DNA of 64,000 nt from NCBI GenBank assembly GCA_028023455.1, contig JAQFVV010000031.1, positions 5,560,926 to 5,624,925 on the forward strand, in the 5' to 3' direction. The position numbers were made by a program, and so were the translations under genes. The notes under the pieces are model-generated. The model did no database searches. It had not been told where the DNA came from and was given only the letters and a program-made list of their open reading frames with translations. This document shows positions 1 to 12,185 of the stretch, piece after piece (within the stretch, counting starts at the first letter, position 1; every line of letters begins with the position of its first letter). The stretch is from Epiperipatus broadwayi (lineage: Eukaryota > Onychophora > Udeonychophora > Euonychophora > Peripatidae).

Positions 1-249
1 GGTAGACCAAGTAAAAACCATGAATCCAAAAAGGCAAAAAAAACAGACCAAAAGCACAACTCATCAGACATATACAATTTAGAAAATGATGAAATAGAAA
101 TGGATGTAAGCCAACAACAAATGGACACCTGTTCGGTTTCATCACAAATTGCCTGTATAGAGTCTGAAGCAATATTAAATGAAAGAAAAACTGATAATAA
201 ACCCAACAATGTCTTAAATATGTATCAGCATCCATCTACTGCAATATAA
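1..249 (+). pseudogene. C-terminal end of LINE ORF1 (partial)
   Basis: Frame 1 is open from the first base to a TAA at 247-249 (82 residues). It starts with a basic stretch (GRPSKNHESKKAKK) and continues as a polar, low-complexity tail rich in N, D, E and S. No zinc knuckle or other domain is visible in this part. Its position directly upstream of the endonuclease/RT frame makes it the end of ORF1, the RNA-binding protein of the element. The start lies outside the window. Function is inferred from position only; whether the whole frame was intact cannot be seen. Confidence 0.65.
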
Positions 250-311
250 ACAAAAATTTAGTATTAAAAATAAAATAAAAATCAATACCCTGTTAAAAAA
301 TTATTTAAAAC

Positions 312-3300
312 ATGAAGATAAAAATTGGATCTCTCAACATTAGAGGCTTAAATGCCACCAAAAAACTTTTTGATCTCAAAAAATGGTTACATACAACACA
401 ACCACACATACTGGGGCTTTTGGAAACAAAAATATACAGCAGCTCTCAAATTGATCCATCAAAATATTTAGTCAGTCAAGGTTTTTGTGCCTGCTCAAGG
501 CAATCATCATCACCATCAGGTGGCACAGGCATAATTATTTCCCACAACTGCCCTTTTGATTCTTTTAAAATTATATATATTGACTCTAATCTTATCATAT
601 TAACACTTCATCATAAAAATATCACACTTAACCTAGTATTTGTATATATACCACCAGGCCCCGTCATCATCTCCAGAATAATAGCAACAATAAATTCAAT
701 GCTTACAGCAACTCCAAATCCCATAATACTCCTGGGAGATTTCAACATGACCTACCAAACTTTTGTCACCAAATGGATCCATCAAATAACAATCCCACTT
801 ATGAGTGCTGAGGGTTTTCTCCCATCAAACTCAATATCTTTTAATAACAATAGATTTAAGTCACTTATTGATTTGTATTTCTATTCACCAATGTTACAGC
901 ATTATTTTAATCTTGAACTCTGTCCATCTATAATCTCAGATCGTGCTGCTCAGTTCATCACCCTCGACCTAACAAAAATACAGAATACAACAATAGCCCT
1001 CTAAAAGACTATGCGAATACTTCTTCCAGCACAAACAACTGAATTCCTATATTCAGAAACATATATAATGCTCAAAAACTTCAAAACATGTCACTCGATC
1101 CAGTACAAAAGTATATAGCATTCACCAATATACTTTCTTTCAACATCAATCATATTACCTGCAACTCAACACCCCCCACCAGATTATTAGCATTGGCAGA
1201 TGAACTACATAAAAGAATAACCATTTCCAGACCACCTACAGATAATCAAACACAAATTAAAAAACTTACAGAAATATACAACAATACATGCAATACACTA
1301 AAGCAATATGTAGCAATAAAAAAGAAAAAAATATGCCTTACACAACAACATACTTGGACCAGAGCATACATACGGTGGGCATTGGGATATCCATACACAG
1401 TCAGAGTGCCTATGGCACTTGAAATAGATGGCTCTATAACAGCTGGACATAACATGATAAACCCAATATATCAACACTTAAAAAAAAACTGCAAAAACAG
1501 AGAGTGTACATACCAAATGAAGACATATTTGGAGACCCTGAAACAGACACACCAATAACAACAACTGACATTGTATTTCAACTTGCAACAGTAACAAACA
1601 CATGTCACCCAGGACCACAAGGAATTCCCAAATTTGTGTTCAAACATCTTAGTCACTTCACAGCAAAATACCTGTGTGATCTAGCCAATTACATATCCCA
1701 AAAAATTTACAACATACAAAGTCTATACCCAATTGCAATGGTTCCATTTAACAAAAAACCAACAGCAATATCATCTTTATCTAATCTACGACCAATTTCA
1801 ATGGGACCTTTAGGAATAAAAATTCTTGAAAGAGTGATAAAGAAAAAAATAGAACAACACATACTCCCTGTGTTATCATCAGCACAATATGCCAAAAAAA
1901 GATCATCCATTGGCCAGGGTGCCTTAATGTACAAAACAATTATTGAAGTAGTAAAAAAAGAAAGAAATATGCACCAATTATAGTTCAACTAGACATTGAG
2001 GCAGCTTTTGACTCAGTGCCTATAGCCAAATTATTAGACGTGCTGAAAAAAACAACAACACCTCCATCCCTACTATATATAATAGCCAATCTGCTACTCA
2101 GCTGTGAAATTCACATCACATTGAATGGAAAAAAATCACCAGCCTTCAGACCGAGTCAATCCATCCCACAAGGATCCCCCCTAAGTGCCTTGCTCTTTAC
2201 AATATATATAAATCCTCTATTAATAGAGATACAGAAAAAAATAAAAGGCATTCAAATTCCAAACACTGCTTTAAATATATCATGCATAGCCTATATGGAT
2301 GATGTAACTGTTTTCCTCCCCTCTAAAAAGAACCTCCCCATATTACAAGAGATAATAAAGAATTATACCTCAAATTTTAATTTAAAAATTAACACAAATA
2401 AAACTGCTGCATGGTCAATATACACAGGCAAGCACTGTATAGAGAGGTTTAATGGTAAACCATCTGCTTTCCTTGGTTTCCCATTCTACCTTGGAACCAA
2501 TGGAATGAGGCAAAAAATTCAAAATAAATTCAAAATAGATGCTGAAAAAATCACAGCCTCACTTGAAAAGTCATACCTGTCAATATATGCAAAGGTAGCA
2601 CTATTTAATCAACTTATAACTACAAAAATTACATACTATACACCTATAATCAAATTTGCAAAAACATTCATATCTAAAATCTCATCAATCTGTAACAAAC
2701 TAATATGGAAGAGAAAGACAGTGGCAATCTCTTTAAAAAATCTGAGCAGACCACCATATAGCAATGTTTTTTACACACAGAAATCAGTAAATCTAATAAC
2801 AGCAACCATAAAAAGATTTCCTGACCTGGAGTGTGTAATCAGTATAATACCCACAGACAGACCACCCCCTTCATATGGATATCTATCCACACTGATTGAA
2901 GAACTCAAGCCAATATACAACAAAATATCAGTCAATAATGACAACAAGTATACATACTGGGACATTTACAATATACTACATCCAAACCAGACACCCAATC
3001 TACATCCATCAGTTCTTGGAATAGACAACAGGCAACTACTGCAACAATTCAGAAAATGGTCGTTAGAACCAAAATTATTCAATTTTCTACTTAAGCTTAA
3101 TCTCAAAGCTCTACCCACAACCCATTTCCTTAGATTTCATAGATTCTATACCAATATAGACCCCATGTGTGGGCTATGTCATAGAGAAGAAGAGACACAA
3201 GATCATTTTCTTCATTCCTGCAGTGCCCTAGAAACAATACGTCGCACAATGTTTATCACATACATAAAGGCTATCATTTCAATTGATGAAATAATAAATG

Positions 3301-3521
3301 CATTTAAAAAAGGCAACAACCCTGCTATTCATGCAGCAACATACAGCCTTTATGCCTACTGGTGCACCAGATGCACTTTTGCACTTGCCAATAACCCTCG
3401 ACGCCACCCAGCAACATATTCAATAAAACTAGAACTGTTAAGAAAAAGAGACAGCATCCTAGCTCAACCAGATATATTTGCAGCCACATGGTCACACTTG
3501 AAACAGAGATCCAGTCTATGA
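312..3521 (+). pseudogene. LINE ORF2: endonuclease + reverse transcriptase, frameshifted
   Basis: Codes for the protein that nicks target DNA and reverse-transcribes the element RNA. The ATG at 312 opens an APE-type endonuclease: NIRGLN near the N-terminus, then LGLLETK, LLGDFN, and an SDRAAQF segment in place of SDH. That frame stops at 1002-1004. The next stretches are open in frame 2 (1088-1558) and frame 1 (1504-1983; LRPISMGPLG is RT motif 2a). Frame 0 resumes near 1965-1983: motif A LDIEAAFDSV (1989-2018), motif B PQGSPLSALLF, motif C YMDD (2292-2303). Near the C-terminus CGLCHREEETQDHFLHSC is a CX2CX7HX4C putative zinc motif. About 1,070 codons in total, a normal LINE ORF2 length. The apparent start at 2016 is not real; it is mid-motif A. 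Confidence 0.9.
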
Positions 3522-3765
3522 AATATAAAAGACCAATAAGATAGATGATGACATTTTCAACACCAGCATTTTTTCCAACTTTAAAAAAAAAATGCTAGCA
3601 TAAACTGAACTAAATAGAAGACCAAATTTAAAAACAAGAAGAAAAAAAAAGTATGCAGAAAAGATAAAGACTTATATACTGAAAGTTGTAATTTGTTTTT
3701 CATTTGTAAAAAATCAATATATGACTCTGTAATTTTTTAGACTCAATAAAGTTTTGCTTTGAAAC
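3522..3765 (+). other. LINE 3' UTR with polyadenylation signal
   Basis: A-rich 244-bp stretch after the ORF2 stop, with AATAAA at 3745-3750 and then GTTTTGCTTTGAAAC directly before the (AAT)n tail. It looks like the RT-recognised 3' end of the LINE. Confidence 0.7.
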
Positions 3766-3923
<158 letters not shown>

Positions 3924-4018
3924 TCAATTCAATTCTTTATTTAATGTACATATCAACAGCATTTAGCCAATTATAGATTGCACAGTAATTTCATTATCAT
4001 ATACAAATCTAAATAAGC
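3924..4018 (-). mobile_element. Opposite-strand LINE 3'-end fragment between two (AAT)n blocks
   Basis: Read on the minus strand, this ~95-bp segment ends with AATAAAGAATTGAATTGAAT, a polyadenylation signal followed by short ATTGA-type repeats, as at the 3' end of several LINE families. It is flanked on both sides by (AAT)n. I read it as a severely 5'-truncated LINE inserted into, or trapped within, the microsatellite. No coding sequence is present. Confidence 0.4.
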
Positions 4019-6224
<2,206 letters not shown>

Positions 6225-6795
6225 ATATCCAAGCATTAACATTAAAATAAATATTTTAAAATATCCTTAGTTGTTTTCAAACATTCTCATTTTATCAATG
6301 GTTCATTCTTCCACTGTTTAACATTAAATTCAAGCAATGTGAAATATTGATCTTAAAATACTAATTATGATATACCTTTTCTTAAATAAAAGAAATGAAA
6401 TAAAATTATTAAGCACCAATGTAATCTAAATAACATCACATGATCACCATTTCTTATGCTTAACTGTAACTGTTATTAAACAGGCAAAACTCACTATACA
6501 TATTGCCACACATCCAAACATTAACATTAAAATAAATATTTTAAAATATCCTTAGATGTTTTTAAACATTCACACTTTATCAATGGTTCATTCTTCCACT
6601 GTTTAACATTAAATTCAAGCAATGTGAAATATTGATCTTAAAATACTAATTACGATATACCTTTTCTTAAATAAAAGAAAGGAAATAAAATTATTAAACA
6701 AAAATGTAATCTAAATAACATCACATGATCACCATTTCTTATGCTTGCTTGTAACTGTTATTAAACAGGCAAAACTCACTTTACATATTGACACA
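6225..6795. repeat. 285-bp segment tandemly duplicated
   Basis: The sequence around 6236-6510 is repeated at 6521-6795 with few differences; the TTAACATTAAAATAAATATT landmark recurs 285 bp apart. Both copies end with the outer ~40 bp of the foldback that begins at 6759, so the duplication post-dates insertion of that foldback or includes its terminus. Confidence 0.85.
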
Positions 6796-6873
6796 CAAAG
6801 CAAGCTAGAGTAACCAATGAATGCCAGAAGGCTTGTGCATAAAATCTCCGTCTAGTGCCTACTCATCCAATAT

Positions 6874-6915
6874 CCCCAGACTAGTTTCTGGCTTGTGGCC
6901 TTTATCAGTGAGGGG
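6874..6915 (-). ncRNA. Hammerhead-like ribozyme, family C, left arm
   Basis: On the minus strand: stem I CCTCA / TGGGG (one U:G), core CTGATAA (consensus CTGATGA, so one core change at G8), stem II GGC/GCC with loop CACAA, then GAAA, a palindromic stem III ACTAGT, and C at the predicted cleavage position. The order and spacing match a type I hammerhead. The G8-to-A change should abolish or strongly reduce activity, so this copy is probably a relic. Confidence 0.55.
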
Positions 6916-7305
6916 CCTTGGATCTGAGAGCACTGCACCTAGATCTTAGGATCTAATGCAATCCTCTAGCAGCAACCTTTTCTCTCCACTTAACTACAAA
7001 AATATGAGTTTTAAATTAAAAACACCCTTCAATCCACACTCATCAGCTTATTGGCTTAATACCAATCATGCCTAACAGGATAGTGATAACTATGGTTATT
7101 AAAGAACTAAAGACACCAAAATGTATGGGTACTGAACTGAGTTCAGATTTATATGACTATATAAGCTGATGAGCTTGTATTGAAAATATTAAGGTGTTTT
7201 CAATTTAAGACTCATAATTTTGTAGCTGAATGCAGATAAAAGGTGGCTGCTAGAGGGTTGCATTAGATCCTAAGATCTAGGTGCAGTGCTCTCAGATCCC
7301 AGGCT

Positions 7306-7345
7306 CCTCACTGATAAAGGTCACAACTCAGTAACTAGTCTGGGG
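7306..7345 (+). ncRNA. Degenerate hammerhead-like motif, family C, right arm
   Basis: Same layout as the left arm, facing the other way: CCTCA, CTGATAA, a GGTC...-type stem II, GTAA where GAAA is expected, palindromic ACTAGT, C, then TGGGG. Two core deviations make it inactive as it stands. The shared layout supports common origin with 6874-6915 and 20532-20570. Confidence 0.4.
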
Positions 7346-7461
7346 ATATTGAATGAGTAGGCACTAGATGAGGATTTTATGCACAAGTGTTCTGGCATCC
7401 AATGATTACTTTAACTTGCTGTGTGTGGCAATATGTACAGTGAATTTTGTCTGTTTAATAA

Positions 7462-10440
7462 TCTAAATAACAATGATCTTATTATAATGTTAAATCATTT
7501 AAGGTGATTCCACTTCTTAAAACCATACATTCAAAAAAAAATATGACTGAAATTTACCTTGTTCAGAAAATTACTTTCTGAATACCCATTTGTTTTTTTA
7601 AACATAGTAATAAAGTTAATCTATCTTAAAACTATGTAGTAACAACAAGTTAGTTTTAAAATAAATAATTGAAAGCTTTTAATTATTAATGTTAAAACTT
7701 AATACTAAAAAATAAAAAAATATATGAACATAATAAAGTGTAAAGTTATGAAAAGAATGTTTTCTTCTTGATCATAAGTTGAATTGCTTGTAAGGCAGCT
7801 ATCTCCATTGCCTAGTTACAGTTAGGCAGCATTGTATATAATTATATCTTTATCTTGGCACTATATAAATAAATGTACAAATGACATTTAATCCAGTAAA
7901 ATCTAAGAAGAATATTAATAATCCTGAAGAAATAATTGTTCATTCCAGTTTGTTTTCCCTCTGGGTATTTATTCTGGCATACAATATCTTCTTCTTTAAA
8001 TAATTTACAGATTCATTTATGGAAATATTTCTTGCTTACATTTGGCCATTGAACAGAGTAAGTATATATTGCACAGAACATAATATAATTAATATTCACA
8101 TTTTCCATCAGTAAAATTACCAATAGCAAACATTGCATAATATAATATTTATTTAATACATTTATCAGCAGACATATAGATATGAATTAAAATAAATATT
8201 TTCTTTCTTTTAAGAAAGTTACAATTTTCTTCTCTTTTTAAACATATAACTTGGTACTAAACATGTTTAATTTTCCAGGTAAAAAACAGTTATATCATTC
8301 AGTCATTTATTCACTGATATAATCTTAATCCTTTGAAAAGATGAATCTGATTTCATTATTTTCAGATTAATTATGATAAAATATAATTTATGTATTGGTT
8401 TTATCAATAGCAAATTCTTTAAAATGCATAAAAGACATTCAAAATCATTTTCTTCAATTTGTCTCTAAATACATCTTTCTTAAAACATAAGTTAATTTGT
8501 ACTTCTTTAAAGACAAATAAAATATAGGTTATTACTATCAGTTATATACTAAAACTGACATTTGTCATATCCTAAGATATTTTAAGTACAGTTTTAAAGC
8601 ATAGGTGCTGAGTCTTAAGTTTCTTCTCTTTTCAAATTTAATATTACATATAAGATTATTCATGAATATGTGATTGTTTTTAATTACCTTGAATAAACTA
8701 AGTACATTGCAATATGAAAGAGTCATTTGAAATATATAGTCACTCATTATGAACATACTATCAATGAAAATTGCAATTTTTTATGTAAATTTATTCCAGT
8801 TTTGTTGTAGTATTATTTCTGATATTTGATTTTCATCTCCACAATATCTAAGTAGCCTCTGTCATGTTTCATAGAATTATTGAGGTCCTGATCTAAGTTT
8901 CAAATAGACAAACTTACAGGAAAACTTTGGTGTTTATTGATTCATTGTTTAATTAGTTGTGTTAATTATATTTCTAAAACACTTTCAAGTATAATAATAA
9001 TAATTTAAAATAAATTACTACTGTCACAATTTAAAAATAAATATAGTTATAAATTACAAACTAAATCTGTATGACAGTAAAATCACTAAAAATACATTTA
9101 AGTAATATGAAAAATCTCTGTCTAGACTGATTTCAACTTCTCTTTTTATACTGGTCTTAATCCAATAATTTCATGGTCAATATTGATTGTACAAATTTGT
9201 TAATTTACATAACTACATCAATATGATTTTTAAAATTAAGTTTTGAAACTATGAATTATCAATATTAAATTTTGTCAAATTATTTAGTATCTTAATTATT
9301 AGATATTTTATCTAAAAATTGAATATCCTCGTTAAACAATTTTAAATATTTAAATATCATAAAATTGATTTAAAAAATAAATTATTACAGTTAAAGAAAA
9401 TAATAACAAGTTTAAATATTATTTTTCTAATATTTTTTTCTAAACTGAATAACTTACTACATTTTATTATGTATCAAATTTTGTTAACAATTACTTTCCT
9501 TAACTTTTTGAAAGTACACATATTCACACACAATCACCTAATCATGTGATGCTATCAGCACCTTTAAAATAATATTAAATTAACTTATCATATTAAATAA
9601 TATTTGAAACAAAATAGTTACTTTAAACATATAATATAAAATATTTATCACTATCAATAAGCTATTCTATTTCTGTAGTATTTATTAAATATAATAAATT
9701 AAAATTCATACTATATTTTAGATAATTTATTGTATCGTTTTATATTTAATCCATTTCAAAATGAATTCAAACTATCTAATATATTTTTATAAGCTCCTAT
9801 CTACTGAGGTTCAACCCCTGATTCTATAGAATTTAAATAATATACTAGAAAATAACCTACATTTATTTTTTTAAAATATAACAATTTTTTCAACTCTTTT
9901 TAACTGTGCATACTTATTGTAAAGGGTACAATATATACAGTGTTTATAAATTTATAAATATTCACTTTTCACAATAGATGAATATACTTTATATTCTTAT
10001 TATAATACAATAATGGAATGCAATATATACAATAGTTGATCTGCTTTAGTTTTTACATTCGAACATAACTGCTTATTTAATAAAAAGATTACAATGGTGT
10101 TCTATAAATTTAAAAGATTTAATCAAAATCAGTTATTAATATTTCATTTCCAAAATATGTAGCAATTACTAAATAAAATAGTTTTCAATGTTCTAATGTT
10201 TAGAGAATTACAACCTAAGAATGGAAAGAGATGAGTAAAAGTAATATTAAGAAGGATTATGTGTAGAGAACATCAAACATATATTGTGCAAATTAAAATT
10301 AGATAGTTTATTTTTTTTTATTAGGAAGAGGCAAATATGTGCAAAACATATTACAAATGAACAGTTATGAAGAATGGAAAAAGTAAAAATGCTAAATTAG
10401 TGAGAGAAAAAATAATGATTTGAATATGTCAATGTTATTT
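7462..10440. other. AT-rich non-coding stretch
   Basis: About 3 kb with no recognisable gene, RNA or repeat structure by eye. Only short random frames and scattered A/T runs. Confidence 0.55.
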
Positions 10441-10548
10441 GATATATATATATATTACGTGTCTAAAAAATTCATGCTTGCAAGCTGAATAGAAATTGTT
10501 TCATAAATGCTCAGAGTTTGTATTTAGATCTAGTTTCTTTATTCCTGT

Positions 10549-10592
10549 CTTTCACTGATGATAGCAAATAGCTTGAAATCATGATCTGAAAG
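10549..10592 (+). ncRNA. Hammerhead ribozyme, family A copy 1
   Basis: Stem I CTTTCA (10549-10554) pairs perfectly with TGAAAG (10587-10592). Core CTGATGA at 10555-10561. Stem II is AGC/GCT with loop AAATA and a U-U closing mismatch. GAAA at 10575-10578. Stem III is the palindrome ATCATGAT (10578-10585), followed by C (10586). All invariant core bases are present; predicted cleavage is between 10586 and 10587. With no stem III loop, a monomer would be weak and a dimer is expected to be the active form. Confidence 0.8.
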
Positions 10593-10957
10593 TGGAATTA
10601 TAGTTAGAGATAGTGAATACTAACTACTCTGATGTTTATGTAAATGAAACATATGCTTGATCGGTATTTTTGGTAGAACGCCATCTGTGGACATAAATAC
10701 AAGCATTAGCAAGTTTTTTAACTTGCATTTTTGTTTATCATAAATGTACCTTTGAGGTCTTTCTTGCAATGATATAGATTGCAGAGGCTTCTACTATGTG
10801 GTGATGCTGAACTGAGATCAGACCCATATAGCTATCTGGTTTGCTATGCTGAGTTTGAAGACATTACGTGTCTAAAAAATTCATGCTTGCAAGCTGAATA
10901 GAAATTGTTTCATAAACGCTCAGAGTTTGTATTTAGATCTAGTTTCTTTATTTCTGT

Positions 10958-11001
10958 CTTTCACTGATGATAGAAAATAGCTTGAAATCATGATCTGAAA
11001 G
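10958..11001 (+). ncRNA. Hammerhead ribozyme, family A copy 2
   Basis: Identical layout exactly 409 bp after copy 1: stem I CTTTCA/TGAAAG, core CTGATGA at 10964-10970, GAAA, palindromic stem III, C at 10995. One base of stem II is changed (AGC to AGA), weakening that stem. Confidence 0.75.
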
Positions 11002-11366
11002 TGGAATTATAGTTAGGGATAGTGAATACTAACTACTCTGACGTTTATGTAAACGAAACATACGCTTGATCGGTGTTTTTGGTAGAACGCCATCTGTGGA
11101 CATAAATACAAGCGTTAGCAAGTTTTTTAACTTGCATTTTTGTTTATCGTAAATGTACCTTTGAGGTCTTTCTTGCAATGATATAGATTGCAGAGGCTTC
11201 TACTATGTGGTGATGCTGAACTGAGATCAGACCCATATAGCTATCTGGTTTGCTATGCTGAGTTTGAAGACATTACGTGTCTAAAAAATTCATGCTTGCA
11301 AGCTGAATAGAAATTGTTTCATAAACGCTCAGAGTTTGTATTTAGATCTAGTTTCTTTATTCCTGT

Positions 11367-11410
11367 CTTTCACTGATGATAGCAAATAGCTTGAAATCAT
11401 GATCTGAAAG
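11367..11410 (+). ncRNA. Hammerhead ribozyme, family A copy 3
   Basis: Same motif a further 409 bp on, with stem I, core, GAAA and palindromic stem III all as in copy 1; predicted cleavage between 11404 and 11405. Cleavage at copies 1-3 would release two 409-nt RNAs. Confidence 0.8.
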
Positions 11411-11529
11411 TGGAATTATAGTTAGAGATAGTGAATACTAACTACTCTGACGTTTATGTAAACGAAACATACGCTTGATCGGTGTTTTTGGTAGAACGCC
11501 ATCTGTGGACATATATATATATATATATA

Positions 11530-11870
11530 ATTACTGCAGCATAGGGACTTTTGATATTATAAGTGTGAAATATAAAATAAAAATTTGCTCCATAACAATC
11601 ATGTAAGAATATTAGAAAGATAATTCTAACTATTAGATTTTGGAGTCTAGAATATATAATTTGAATGGAAATTACAATAATATTTATATAAACAAGCATG
11701 AAGTAGGTATAAATTATATGATGATTTATAGCAAAAATAGAAAATATGACAATAGGAAAATTAAATTAATTACTTTATTACAATTTTATCATTATCATCT
11801 TTTAATGGCAAATGGCTTGTTATTGAAACATTATTCTATTTTTAGCAATTACTTTAATATCTGCATGTGA
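11530..11870. other. AT-rich non-coding stretch
   Basis: Nothing recognisable. The short frames across it have no family-like motifs. Confidence 0.5.
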
Positions 11871-11876
11871 AATATA

Positions 11877-12182
11877 TTCAATTTTACAGATCACATTTTT
11901 ATGATAGGATATTATTGGTCTCCTTTTCAACCTTTTTCCTAAAATTTTACTTCCCACAATATTTTGCAAAATCCTATCATGTCTTAAACTATGACCTTTC
12001 CATTTTTATCTATTCAGCAGTTCTCTTTTTCATTCTAAGTTCTGTCAATATTCGATTGACAATATTATTTTCCATCCAATACATTCTATTTACTTTTTTC
12101 CTAAATAACATTTTTCTTTCTTCCTATATTTTTTCTTCTAATGACCATGTCTCACAGTCATATATCATTTTTTTTTCTAAAT
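11877..12182 (-). pseudogene. Antisense LINE ORF2 C-terminal remnant
   Basis: Minus-strand translation, with frame changes and stops, gives DCETWSL, then RMYWMENNIVNRILTEL, then HSLRHDRILQNIVGSKILGK and RPIISYH. This is the order of the conserved tail of many RTE/CR1-like reverse transcriptases (G-C-E-T-W, W-x-D/N...T/V-N, GH-x-x-R, G-K-R). The plus-strand 105-residue frame over the same bases is a shadow. No polymerase motifs are visible upstream (beyond 12185), so only the tail survives. Confidence 0.6.
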
Positions 12183-12185
12183 GAA

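Larger units (their letters stand above)
1..3765 (+). mobile_element. APE-type LINE (non-LTR retrotransposon), 5' end outside window
   Basis: Order seen: end of an ORF1 (1-249), 62-bp spacer, ORF2 with endonuclease then reverse transcriptase (312-3521), a 3' UTR with AATAAA at 3745-3750, then an (AAT)n tail starting at 3766. This two-ORF layout with an apurinic-type endonuclease and a C-terminal cysteine/histidine motif is typical of the L1/Tx1-like and related LINE groups; the exact clade cannot be set by eye. ORF2 is frameshifted at least twice, so the copy is dead. The simple-repeat tail is a common LINE 3' end and probably seeded the long (AAT)n tract next to it. Confidence 0.9.
6759..7461. 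mobile_element. Foldback element with HHR-bearing arms (family C)
   Basis: Two imperfect inverted arms of ~300 bp (about 6759-7060 and 7160-7461) flank a ~100-bp unpaired centre. Outer ends are ATTAAACAGGCAAAACTCAC on the left and its near complement on the right. Each arm carries a hammerhead-like core in opposite orientation (6874-6915 minus, 7306-7345 plus). The right arm shares segments with a dispersed repeat at 20.3-20.7 kb, including the stretch around the ribozyme core. No protein is encoded. Confidence 0.75.
10454..11512 (+). repeat. 409-bp tandem repeat, retrozyme-like (family A), 2.6 copies
   Basis: Units begin with ATTACGTGTCTAAAAAATTC at 10454, 10863 and 11272, exactly 409 bp apart and nearly identical; the third stops at CTGTGGAC (11509). 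The array lies directly between (TA)n tracts (about 10441-10453 and 11510-11529). Each unit has one hammerhead motif at the same offset, so a multimeric plus-strand transcript would be cut into 409-nt monomers. No protein is encoded. Diverged copies or pieces occur at 22471-22745, 33604-33712 and 56842-57120. Tandem HHR repeats of a few hundred bp are known as Schistosoma and newt satellites and as retrozymes. Confidence 0.9.

Noticed and set aside
7160-7200. CTGATGAGCTTG at ~7166 as a further hammerhead
   Set aside because: No stem II complement and no correctly spaced GAAA with stem III.
10454-11512. CRISPR array or telomeric repeat
   Set aside because: Unit length 409 bp, no short repeats with unique spacers, and a eukaryotic retroelement context.
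11867-12184. Plus-strand hydrophobic 105-residue frame that looks like a membrane protein
   Set aside because: The minus strand encodes a recognisable LINE C-terminus; the plus frame is its AT-rich shadow.
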